Positions 12,612 through 20,964 of a stretch of 64,000 bases of DNA are shown one piece after another. Source of the DNA: Fremontodendron californicum (taxonomy: Eukaryota > Streptophyta > Magnoliopsida > Malvales > Malvaceae); the NCBI GenBank assembly GCA_030761205.1, contig JAULJL010000011.1, forward strand, positions 10,344,501 through 10,408,500. Direction: 5' to 3'. Within the stretch, counting starts at the first letter, position 1. Each line of letters starts with the position of its first letter. The position numbers and the translations under genes were made by a program. The notes beneath the pieces are model-generated. The model saw only the letters and a list, made by a program, of their open reading frames with translations. It was not told where the DNA came from and made no database searches.

Positions 12612-13259
12612 TCACAAAGACAAAGTGCAATCCACTCCTTGCTCGTCCATATCTCTTTTTCTTTTTCCGAGCGTTTGCGAAACAACCGTAGCAGATAAAC
12701 ACTCATAAGCTTGTAGCTTTTTGAGTAAATCTTCAATGGTTGTAGCAGAAATTATGGTTCTCCTTGCCTCTGAAAACATGAATCCATTATCCACAGCATT
12801 ATCTAAATATGAAAGTAAATTACTAAAATAACCATTAATATTAAGCAAACCAATGGGTTTCTTATTTGTGACCAAAGATGACCAAGAAGCCACGCAAGCT
12901 ATTTCTTCCAATGTACCCAGACCTCCTGGTAAAGCAATGAATGCATCGGCAGAATGGTACATGATTGTTATCCGTTCAGGGATACTCCAGACTTGTATTT
13001 CCTTACCCACGGTAGGTCCACAAAAATCTGTGAATAGTTTTGGCACGATTCCTAGAACTGGACTTCCTCCGGCGTGTGCTGCTGTAGCGACTGCTCCCAT
13101 TAAACCCGTACTACCGCCTCCATAAATCAAGTGGATCTTTTGTTGGGCAAGTATTACTCCAACTCTTATGGCTTCATCAGCGAATATGTTATTTTTCCCT
13201 GGATAAGCACCTCCAAAGACACAAATTTTTTTAATGCGCTGGGACGAAGTGCTTTCCAT
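12612..13259 (-). CDS. LOG-like: LOG-family cytokinin riboside 5'-monophosphate phosphoribohydrolase carried by B1
   Basis: 215 aa, the usual length for plant LOG enzymes, which release active free-base cytokinin from its riboside monophosphate in the cytosol. Residues 47-55 are G-G-G-S-T-G-L-M-G and residues 111-119 are P-G-G-L-G-T-L-E-E, the family signature for phosphoribosyl-group binding and catalysis. Arg96 and Met100 sit in the expected segment just before it, and Pro-x-Gly-Leu-Leu-Asn follows at about 135-140. Leu114 is where many LOGs have Tyr. A basic run lies near the C-terminus (199-202). The gene is intronless, while plant LOG genes normally have several introns, so a processed transcript was probably captured. 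It lies inside the element, in the same orientation as gag, 368 bp after the Cys-rich ORF. The B2 copy differs at about nine bases and three residues. Activity is inferred. Confidence 0.9.
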   Translation of the reverse strand: MESTSSQRIKKICVFGGAYPGKNNIFADEAIRVGVILAQQKIHLIYGGGSTGLMGAVATAAHAGGSPVLGIVPKLFTDFCGPTVGKEIQVWSIPERITIMYHSADAFIALPGGLGTLEEIACVASWSSLVTNKKPIGLLNINGYFSNLLSYLDNAVDNGFMFSEARRTIISATTIEDLLKKLQAYECLSATVVSQTLGKRKRDMDEQGVDCTLSL

Positions 13260-13627
13260 TTTTTTTTCTTTTTCGAGTGCCTGAAAGAGAATGAGTACAT
13301 GGTGTAATATATAGAGGACTGAGTAGTGAATCAGACAAGAGTAATAATGTCGCCGAAAGTGTATTTGACCTGTCAGAAGAAAATGTTAACCTAACAAAAG
13401 ATTTTTGCGTGATTTCAGGAAGAAAATCAAAAAGAGAAGAAAAATCAATCGTAAAAGACCAATGCAAAAAAAAAACGAGAATAATTACACAAATCGAACA
13501 ACACGTAAATTAAACTGAAATAAAGTTATTGCAAATCAAACCAAAAGCTGAGAAGTCATTTATTGTAGTTGTGATTGTGGCTCACATCTTCCTCTGGTTT
13601 TACGTCCAGAAACGGCTTAAACGCCTT
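13260..13627 (-). promoter_or_regulatory. Spacer before LOG in B1 with splice-acceptor-like site
   Basis: Non-coding on the minus strand. A pyrimidine-rich stretch ending in CTTTCAG sits about 22 bases before the LOG start codon, as in B2. A 'ctatatatta' TATA-like word lies about 30 bases further upstream. Either could let LOG be expressed separately from gag. Confidence 0.4.
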
Positions 13628-14164
13628 CTATGAGTCGAGGATATGCTTCCCATCCAGTTTTCTTACAAGCTGGCAAACAGGGTCTTTTAACATCAGATTC
13701 CCAAGATGTTGCCATTCCCTTTGGAATTGCGGCCATAAATCAAGAATTTCTCTTTGTACGTCTCCACTAGGATGCGTCTCAAGAGAAAGTTGGATATTAC
13801 CCAAATTCTCCTTACTCAGTCCATCCTTAATGAATTCAATTTTATCATCTCGATTAGAGGACGGAATCCCAATAGAACGACATTTACCGTTACACGTCCA
13901 TCGTGCACACTTGTGGCAATTTGAACTCATGCGCTTTGCTCGTCGCTTCTTTGCATAAGTGCTTCTACCTGTACCTGGTAAATGCAAAACAGAAAGATAT
14001 TCATCTTCACGTACCTTGGCTTCAATTATCCAACGTATGTCTTCAGGAATCCCTTTGTTCATAAGCATTCTTAATCTTTCTAATCGAACTTGGTAAAGCT
14101 TCAGTAAAATATTTCGAGGAAAAGGAGGAAATCGTTTCTGCAATCTTTTGAGAATATCATCCAT
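13628..14164 (-). CDS. 178-aa accessory protein with virus-like basic and four-cysteine motif (B1)
   Basis: The product is not a standard retrotransposon protein. Residues 1-60 are helix-forming. Residues 66-78 read G-R-S-T-Y-A followed by a basic Lys/Arg run; then Cys83, Cys86, Cys91 and Cys95 form a C-x2-C-x4-C-x3-C cluster, followed by a Gly-Ile turn and Asn. This order (Gly-x-Ser-x-Tyr-Ala, basic run, four Cys) is that of the cysteine-rich nucleic-acid-binding proteins of carla-, allexi- and vitiviruses, which act in nucleic-acid binding, silencing suppression or host gene regulation. The Cys spacing is shorter than in those proteins, so this may be a distant relative or convergence. The rest (100-178) is unrecognised. 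It sits where Athila elements carry an env-like ORF but has no membrane segment. A 'ttttttcagg' acceptor-like site abuts the start codon. Five residues differ from the B2 copy. Confidence 0.7.
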   Translation of the reverse strand: MDDILKRLQKRFPPFPRNILLKLYQVRLERLRMLMNKGIPEDIRWIIEAKVREDEYLSVLHLPGTGRSTYAKKRRAKRMSSNCHKCARWTCNGKCRSIGIPSSNRDDKIEFIKDGLSKENLGNIQLSLETHPSGDVQREILDLWPQFQREWQHLGNLMLKDPVCQLVRKLDGKHILDS

Positions 14165-14343
14165 CCTGAAAAAAAAAAAATGAAATAAAATAAAATGAAA
14201 GAGAAATTTATATACAATATCAGTTTTGTGGGTAGCTGATGGAACCGACTTAAATAATCACGGAGTACCGTTATCCGCCATTTAACCGGGAAAAAATGAT
14301 TTTTTTTTTTTTTTTTGAAGATTAGTAAAAATTATATTTACAT

Positions 14344-17300
14344 CTAGTTATTTTCAAAACAAGGATCAGAAAGAAAAACAACCTCTTCTTGAGTAACATG
14401 ATTTTCCAAAAAGAGTTTGAGTCTTTGTCCATTTACCTTGAATACGTTACCATTTTGAGGATTCTCAATGTCAACTGCTCCATAATGATACACATGCTTA
14501 ACCACAAATGGGCCAGTCCATCTTGATCTCAACTTACCAGGAAATATGTGAAGTCTAGAATTATAAAGTAGAACTTTTTGCCCAACATCAAATGTTTTTC
14601 TTGAAATTAACTTGTCATGAAAGGCTTTAGTTCTTTCTTTATGAATTTTAGAATTCTCATATGCATCTTTGAATAAAGTTGGCCAGTAAAATCCACACTG
14701 TAAAATTTTTGCAGCAGTTTTCTTTGATGAAAAATGACCACCACATGCCTCGGAATGACAAAACTTAATTACACTACTTACCTCATTGTCGGGAATGCAT
14801 CTTCGAAAAATTTGATCAGGACAATATTTGAACAAGTAAGGGTCATCCCAATAGAACTTCTTTACCTCATTCAGAAACTTCCTTTTATCTTGGGGGCTCC
14901 ATTGAGAAGGAATTTTTCCCAAAAAGGAATATTTTAGCTCGGATGGCAATGGTTTTAAATCCAGCTTGGGCGGTTCAATAGTTGATGGTGCAGTGACATT
15001 TGTGAGTGATGGGAGTTCCTCAAACTTTTGTTTCCAACGATGCTTATCCTGAAAAGAATTTAACAAAGAATCAGTGTGTGAAATTTCTGAAGCATTATCA
15101 AACTCACATTCAATTAAATAAGCTTCTAAAGGATCATGGAATGTGGTAGTGGTGAGATGTTCATGAACAAGTTCTTCAATGAAATCCACTTCATGTACTT
15201 CTGAATCATCACCAGGTTGCTTGCAAGTGTTGAACACATTTAATTCTAAAGTCATATTTCCAAAAGAAATGTTCAACATACCATTCCTGCAATTTATCAG
15301 AGCATTAGAAGTTGCAAGAAATGGACGGCCTAATATAACAGGAATTTGAACATTTGGATTTGAAACAGGATGTGTGTCCAAAACAATAAAATCAACAGGG
15401 AAGTAAAAATTATCAATTTGAACCAAAACATCTTCAACTATCCCTCGAGGAATTTTTACAGAACGATCAGCTAGTTGAAGTGTAACAGGTGTTTCCTTGA
15501 GTTCACCTAAACCTAACTGTTGATAAACAGAAAAAGGCAAAAGATTAACACTAGCACCAAGATCAAGCAATGCACGTTCTATTCTAGTGTTTCCAATGAT
15601 GCATGAGATTGTTGGACATCCAGGATCTTTGAATTTTGGTGGAGTGAGGTGCTGAATGATTGAGCTCACACTTTCCGTCAGAAATGCTTTTTTTTGTACA
15701 TTATGTTTCCTTTTAAATGTGCACATGTCCTTCAAAAATTTAGCATAAGATGGAACTTGTTTGATTGCATCCAATAAAGGAATGTTAATCTTAACTTGTT
15801 TGAAAAGTTCATAAATTTCTGCATTTTGATTCAAATTCTTTATTGTTTGCAACCTTTGAGGAAAAGGAGCAGGATGCATACCTTTTTCTTTGTCCAAATT
15901 TTCAAGAAGTTCAGACTTACCATCATCCTTACCATTACTTTTCGGAGGGGAAAGAGGATCTTGGTCTTTTGATGGAATGTTTTTGTCAATTGCCTTTCCA
16001 CTTCGAAGAGTTGTGATAGAACTGGCATTTTCCTGTTGAGTTTCATTGGAGCAAGAAACAAGACATTGAGTAGAAGGGTTAGGCTGAGGTTGAGCAGGAA
16101 ACTTACCTTTTTCTTGAGTGCGTAATGAAGCTGTCAATGTGGACAAGGTGTTTTTGATCTCATTGATGTCCTGTGAAGTCCGGCTATTCACATTTGCTTG
16201 TGTTTGCATGAATGCTTGCAATGTTTCTTCCAAGGTTTGTACACGTGAAGGTTGATAGGAAAAAGTGTTGCCCGGCTTTTGAGATTGTGGTACCTGAACA
16301 TGATTATTATTCCGCCAACTGAAGTTGGGATGATTTCTCCATTCAGGGTTATACGTTTCAGAGTAAGGAGAAGGAAAAGGCTTTTTAAATGTGTTTATGG
16401 AATTTACTTGATCATGTAACGCTTCTTTAAGAATGGGAATGTTTGGACATTCAGAAGTGGGGTGTCCCATGATTTCACAAATTCCACAACTTTTTTCATT
16501 TTTAACCATTTTGACTTCTTTTACTTCTCTAAGTTCCATGGCTTCAATCTTTCTAGCCAAATTAGCTAGTTTAGCTTTTATCTCATCTTCTTGACTAAAA
16601 TGATATTTTCCTCTGTTAGAAACAAGATTAGATCTATTGAAACTTTCAGAGGAATTATCTGTGTGCCAGGCTTGAGAGTTATCTGCCAAATGGTCTAAGT
16701 AGTCAAAGGCTTCTTCAGGTTCTTTTTCTAGAAACTCACCGTTACACATTGTTTCAACAAATTGTTTAGTTTCGGGAGTTAAACTTTCATAAAAGAAACT
16801 AATAAGACGCCATTTTTCAAAACCATGATGTGGACAAGAACTTAACAAATCTTTAAAACGATCCCAGCACTGAAAAAATGCTTCATTTTGATTTTGATTG
16901 AAATTTTGAATCTGTCTTTTCAAAGCAGTAGTTTTATGTGCTGGGAAAAATTTCTTTAGAAACTCAGTTTGTAATTCTTGCCATGTGCCAATTGACCTTG
17001 GTTTTAAATTATGAAGCCAAATTTTTGCTTTATCTTTTAAAGAAAAAGGAAATAATTTTAGCTTGACAATCTCATTTGTACATTGTTGGTCATTAAAGGT
17101 GACACATACATCTTCGAAGTCTTTTAGAAACGAGTAAGCACTTTCCGATTCCAACCCATAGAAATTTGGAAGCAAAGCTATCATACCTGGTTTAAAACGA
17201 AAGTTGTTTGCATTGAGAGGAAAAATAAAACAAGAGGGTGATGAGCTTCGAGTTGGTTGCAAGTAGTCACGCATGGTGCGTACTTGTCTGTTCTCATCTT

Positions 17301-17421
17301 CAGCATGAACACTTTCATTGTCAGCCATGGTAGGAGTTGTATTAGAAAGATTACCTGAAAAGGTTTCACAATAAAATCTAACTAAACGACGAGATCTAAA
17401 ATCACGTCGCCAAACAAGCAT
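14344..17421 (-). CDS. Gag-protease polyprotein with an in-frame relic of integrase (B1)
   Basis: One open frame of 1025 codons; the true start may be the Met at codon 32 (17328). Residues about 80-260 are a Ty3/gypsy gag core. Cys312, Cys315, His320 and Cys325 form a CCHC zinc knuckle. An aspartic protease follows, with active-site Asp620 in D-L-G-A-S, as in Athila-type proteases. At about residue 831 the protein jumps from the linker before reverse transcriptase to the region after RNase H. It contains the His-His half of the integrase zinc domain (His889, His896), then jumps again near residue 916 to the integrase C-terminal domain (a G-P-F motif near 965). Reverse transcriptase, RNase H and the integrase catalytic core are absent. 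Gag and protease could still make particles; the element depends on enzymes supplied in trans. That both deletions keep the frame is striking. Confidence 0.88.
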   Translation of the reverse strand: MLVWRRDFRSRRLVRFYCETFSGNLSNTTPTMADNESVHAEDENRQVRTMRDYLQPTRSSSPSCFIFPLNANNFRFKPGMIALLPNFYGLESESAYSFLKDFEDVCVTFNDQQCTNEIVKLKLFPFSLKDKAKIWLHNLKPRSIGTWQELQTEFLKKFFPAHKTTALKRQIQNFNQNQNEAFFQCWDRFKDLLSSCPHHGFEKWRLISFFYESLTPETKQFVETMCNGEFLEKEPEEAFDYLDHLADNSQAWHTDNSSESFNRSNLVSNRGKYHFSQEDEIKAKLANLARKIEAMELREVKEVKMVKNEKSCGICEIMGHPTSECPNIPILKEALHDQVNSINTFKKPFPSPYSETYNPEWRNHPNFSWRNNNHVQVPQSQKPGNTFSYQPSRVQTLEETLQAFMQTQANVNSRTSQDINEIKNTLSTLTASLRTQEKGKFPAQPQPNPSTQCLVSCSNETQQENASSITTLRSGKAIDKNIPSKDQDPLSPPKSNGKDDGKSELLENLDKEKGMHPAPFPQRLQTIKNLNQNAEIYELFKQVKINIPLLDAIKQVPSYAKFLKDMCTFKRKHNVQKKAFLTESVSSIIQHLTPPKFKDPGCPTISCIIGNTRIERALLDLGASVNLLPFSVYQQLGLGELKETPVTLQLADRSVKIPRGIVEDVLVQIDNFYFPVDFIVLDTHPVSNPNVQIPVILGRPFLATSNALINCRNGMLNISFGNMTLELNVFNTCKQPGDDSEVHEVDFIEELVHEHLTTTTFHDPLEAYLIECEFDNASEISHTDSLLNSFQDKHRWKQKFEELPSLTNVTAPSTIEPPKLDLKPLPSELKYSFLGKIPSQWSPQDKRKFLNEVKKFYWDDPYLFKYCPDQIFRRCIPDNEVSSVIKFCHSEACGGHFSSKKTAAKILQCGFYWPTLFKDAYENSKIHKERTKAFHDKLISRKTFDVGQKVLLYNSRLHIFPGKLRSRWTGPFVVKHVYHYGAVDIENPQNGNVFKVNGQRLKLFLENHVTQEEVVFLSDPCFENN

Positions 17422-17445
17422 AAAACAAAGTTAATATACAAATTA

Positions 17446-17543
17446 GGCGGTATAACCAGCCAAACAAAATAAATATACTAAATTAGGCGGTATAACCAGC
17501 CAATAAAAACAAATATATACAAAATTAGGCGGTATAACCAGCC
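17446..17543 (-). repeat. Three tandem copies of a 16-bp motif in the B1 leader
   Basis: GGCTGGTTATACCGCC (minus strand) occurs at 17528-17543, 17486-17501 and 17446-17461, spaced 40-42 bp, between primer-binding site and gag. Its GG(C)GG and CCGCC ends can pair, so each copy may form a small hairpin. B2 has two copies. The position suits an RNA packaging or dimerisation signal; that role is inference. Confidence 0.7.
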
Positions 17544-17587
17544 AATAAAAATAAATATACTTATAAACTTATATACTTAGTATTGCT

Positions 17588-17605
17588 TCCCCGGCAACGG
17601 CGCCA
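17588..17605 (-). promoter_or_regulatory. Primer-binding site of B1 (tRNA-Asp type)
   Basis: Minus-strand TGGCGCCGTTGCCGGGGA, six bases after the 5' LTR end, complementary to the 3' end of plant tRNA-Asp including CCA. This primer is characteristic of Athila-group elements. Confidence 0.9.
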
Positions 17606-17611
17606 AAAACT

Positions 17612-19110
17612 TGATGGAAACTCAATTAAGAGTTGTAAACCCAAGTGCAGGTTATGTTCAAGTAATAAATTCTCGGGTGTCCGAGGTCGAACCACAGGGA
17701 AGCGTATTAGTAAGTATAAGTTTATAAATATATAAGAAAAAGAAAATAAACAAGATATTAGGGAATCAATAACAAAGAAAGTAAACAAGATATTAGAGAA
17801 CAAAATAAACAAAATAACATAAAAGCAATTAAACAAGATATAAAAAAAACAATAAGAAAAGATGTTGAGGTTAGAGAATCCACTCTTGGTGTTATGCTAA
17901 GATTAATCTTGTTTTATTACACAATTGAAATCCACACATAAGGGAGGTTCCAACCGGAAGGTTTAGCAATTCAGTCCAAATTGTCCAACGTCCATAGCAT
18001 ATGATATTATGTTCATTTGGTGTCCTCAAAACTCACAAAAAGAGTCCAAGCATTCCTTATGCCAAGGTATATGTCTACAACAAATCAAGGTTATGAAACC
18101 AAGCATTTACTGTGCCATTTTCATTGTCAATAATGAATCAAGATCTCTACTTTGCAAGTATGATTTTAAACCAAAAGAAAATATTATCTACACTAGTGTT
18201 TATAAATGATGATTCATTTTAGCTCATGTTGAAGAGACTAACCTTAGCATTTACCAAGAGCTTCACCTCATCACCTCAACAATATGATTAGCAACACATA
18301 CTAGATATGAATAAAATGAAAAGAAATGTAAGAAACATAAGTAAAGAAAAAGAAAACTAGAGAAAGGAAAGAAGAAGAAAACTTAGAGAATTTTATTACA
18401 ATGGCAAATATCCTACCAATGTATCAATGTCTCCCAATACTCATCCAAGGCCCTCTATTTATACACATTTTGGAGGGCTAAATGACAAGAGACAAGCTTT
18501 ACAAATTTCAAAGGTAGGTATAATAGGTGGGTGCATTTTTCTAACAATTTTCGTCATATTGTATGACAATTCTGATCAGCCAGCTTGATGGTCGATTTTG
18601 TCAATGTTGGAGGCTCGATCTGATAAAATGGTCTTCTAGAAAAATATACCCCTATCAGTTACGGATCCATAGCCGTTGGAATCAGATCATTTGCGCACGT
18701 GGATCGGGAGATATGGTCAAAATACCAAAACGGTGCAGAACAGACGTCATTGCACATCAGCCAACTTGATGGTCGATTTCGCTAGGGAAAACGACTCCGT
18801 TTCAAGAAGTGTAAAACATGAAAAAGATAGATATGCCTCTTAGCTTTGCAGGGATACAAAGTTCAGCCTTATTGCTTCAGTGAAACTCGAGATATAGCTG
18901 ATATGGCAAAAGGTGTCGGAACTGGAACTGAACTGGATTTGCCCTTAATTCTAGTAATCTGAAATCACTCAAAGAAACTTGTGAAAAACACCAAATTACA
19001 TAAAAATATAAAAGATCATAAACACAATTAGACTAAACAATAATAACTCGTATTTGACACAAAACAATAATAAAACATAACTAAAAACTATATAATTATA
19101 CGAGTTATCA
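17612..19110 (-). repeat. 5' LTR of B1 (1499 bp)
   Basis: On the minus strand it starts TGATAACTCG at 19110 and ends CCATCA at 17612, next to the primer-binding site. No difference from 9296-10794 was seen by eye. The first bases hold an 11-bp inverted repeat (ATAACTCGTAT / ATACGAGTTAT). Confidence 0.92.
18456..18463 (-). promoter_or_regulatory. TATA box in the B1 5' LTR
   Basis: Minus-strand TATAAATA in 'tgtataaatagagggcc', identical to the TATA region of B2 at 19927. It is the likely LTR promoter driving the element transcript. Confidence 0.65.
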
Positions 19111-19279
19111 GATCACATTCGCTCTTGGAATGATTTGGCTAGGGATTTTCAAAACCAGTACAAACATATGACTGACGGGACACCGGATCGTCTCACTTTG
19201 CAAAATATGGAGAAAAGAGCTACTGAGAGCTTCAAAGAGTATGCTCAGAGGTGGAGGAACATGTCTACCCAAGTACAAC
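19111..19279 (+). pseudogene. gag of element A, part 2 (between B1 and B2)
   Basis: After the GATCA duplication (19111-19115) the frame continues the gag core of 8715-9295: a Trp-Asn-Asp-Leu segment, then Leu-Gln-Asn-Met-Glu-Lys and Glu-Ser-Phe-Lys-Glu-Tyr-Ala, typical of the capsid C-terminal half. It ends in ACAAC (19275-19279), the left target duplication of B2. This 169-bp piece separates the two inverted insertions. Confidence 0.88.
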
Positions 19280-20779
19280 TGATAACTCGTATAATTATAT
19301 AGTTTTTAGTTATGTTTTATTATTGTTTTGTGTCAAATACGAGTTATTATTGTTTAGTCTAATTGTGTTTATGATTTTTTAGATTTTTATGTAATTTGGT
19401 GTTTTTCACAAGTTTCTTTGAGTGATTTCAGATTACTAGAATTAAGGGCAAATCCAGTTCAGTTCCAGTTCCGACACCGTTTGCCATATCAGCTATATCT
19501 CGAGTTTCACTGAAGCAATAAGGCTGAAATATGTAGCCGTGCAAAGCTAAGAGGCATATCTATCTTTTTCATGTTTTACACTTCTTGAAACGGAGTCGTT
19601 TTCCCTAGCGAAATCGACCATCAAGTTGGCTGATGTGCAATGACGTCTGTGCTGACCTGTTTTCGTATTTTGCCCATATCTTCTTATCCACATCAGCAAA
19701 TACGCTGATTCCAATGGCTATGGATCCGTAACTGATAGGGGTATATTTTTCTAGAAGAACATTTTATCAGATCGAGCTTCCAACATTGACAAAATCGACC
19801 ATCAAGCTGGCTGATCAGAATTGTCATACAATATGACGAAAATTGTTAGAAAAATGCACCCACCTATTATACCTACCTTTGAAATTTGTAAAGCTTGTCT
19901 CTTGTCATTTAGCCCTCCAAAATGTGTATAAATAGAGGGCCTTGGATGAGTATTGGGATACATTATACATTGGTAGGATATTAGCCATTGTAATAAAATT
20001 CTCTAAGTTTTCTTCTTCTTTCCTTTCTCTAGTTTTCTTTTTCTTTATTTACTTATGTTTCTTACATTTCTTTTCATTTTATTCATATCTAGTATGTGTT
20101 GCTAATCATATTGTTGAGGTGATGAGGTGAAGCTCTTGGTAAATGCTAAGGTTAGTCTCTTAAACATGAGCTAAAATGAATCATCATTTATAAACACTAG
20201 TATAGATAATATTTTCTTTTGGTTTAAAATCATACTTGCAAAGTAGAGATCTTGATTCATTATTGACAATGAAAATGGCACAGTAAATGCTTGGTTTCAT
20301 AACCTTGATTTGTTGTAGACATATACCTTGGCATAAGGAATGCTTGGACTCTTTTTATGAGTTTTGAGGACACCAAATGAACATAATATCATATGCTATG
20401 GACGTTGGACAATTTGGACTGAATTGCTAAACCTTCCGATTGGAACCTCCCTTATGTGTGGATTTCAATTGTGTAATAAAACAAGATTAATCTTAGCATA
20501 ACACAAAGAGTGGATTCTCTAACCTCAACATCTTTTCTTATCGTTTTTTATATCTTGTTTAATTTCTTTTATGTTATTTTGTTTATTTTGTTCTCTAATA
20601 TCTTGTTTACTTTCTTTGTTATTGATTCCCTAATATCTTGTTTATTTTCTTTTTCTTATATATTTATAAACTTGTACTTACTAATACGCTTCCCTGTGGT
20701 TCGACCTCGGACACCCGAGAATTTATTACTTGAACATAACCTGCACTTGGGTTTACAACTCTTAATTGAGTCTCCATCA
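19280..20779 (+). repeat. 5' LTR of B2 (1500 bp)
   Basis: Starts TGATAACTCG and ends CTCCATCA before the primer-binding site. An 11-bp inverted repeat lies near its start (19282-19292 and 19337-19347). About a dozen substitutions separate it from 27481-28980, most of them in the first half. Confidence 0.92.
19927..19934 (+). promoter_or_regulatory. TATA box in the B2 5' LTR
   Basis: TATAAATA within 'tgtataaatagagggcc', about 650 bp into the LTR, the likely start of the U3 core promoter. The same site recurs in the 3' LTR near 28128. Confidence 0.65.
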
Positions 20780-20785
20780 AGTTTT

Positions 20786-20803
20786 TGGCGCCGTTGCCGG
20801 GGA
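20786..20803 (+). promoter_or_regulatory. Primer-binding site of B2 (tRNA-Asp type)
   Basis: TGGCGCCGTTGCCGGGGA six bases after the LTR end, complementary to plant tRNA-Asp 3' end plus CCA. Confidence 0.9.
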
Positions 20804-20853
20804 GGCAATACTAAGTATATAAGTTTATAAGTATATTTATTTTTATTTTTATT

Positions 20854-20940
20854 GGCTGGTTATACCGCCTAATTTTCTATATATTTATATTTATATTGTA
20901 TATTAACTTTGTTTTATTTTTATTGGCTGGTTATACCGCC
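20854..20940 (+). repeat. Two copies of the 16-bp leader motif in B2
   Basis: GGCTGGTTATACCGCC at 20854-20869 and 20925-20940, 71 bp apart. B1 has three copies at 40-42 bp spacing, so the number varies while the motif itself is unchanged. Confidence 0.7.
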
Positions 20941-20964
20941 TAATCTGTATATTAACTTTGTTTT

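Larger units (their letters stand above)
9296..19110 (-). mobile_element. B1: Athila-like LTR retrotransposon carrying LOG and a Cys-rich accessory gene
   Basis: 9815 bp, read on the minus strand. Two 1499-bp LTRs (9296-10794 and 17612-19110) start TGATAACTCG and end CCATCA, and look identical by eye. The primer-binding site matches the 3' end of plant tRNA-Asp, as in Athila-group elements; a purine tract precedes the 3' LTR; GATCA duplications flank it. Gene order 5' to 3': gag-protease ORF with a relic of integrase (17421-14344), 178-aa Cys-rich ORF (14164-13628), LOG (13259-12612), about 1.8 kb non-coding. Reverse transcriptase, RNase H and the integrase core are missing, so it is non-autonomous, yet identical LTRs imply a very recent insertion helped by another element. 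Confidence 0.93.

Noticed and set aside
12853..13125. 90-aa ORF opposite LOG, also at 24920-25192
   Set aside because: Antisense shadow of the conserved LOG frame; its conservation follows from LOG.
13575..13958. 127-173 aa ORFs opposite the 178-aa ORF
   Set aside because: Antisense shadow. Only the sense strand shows the Cys cluster and basic run and agrees with element orientation.
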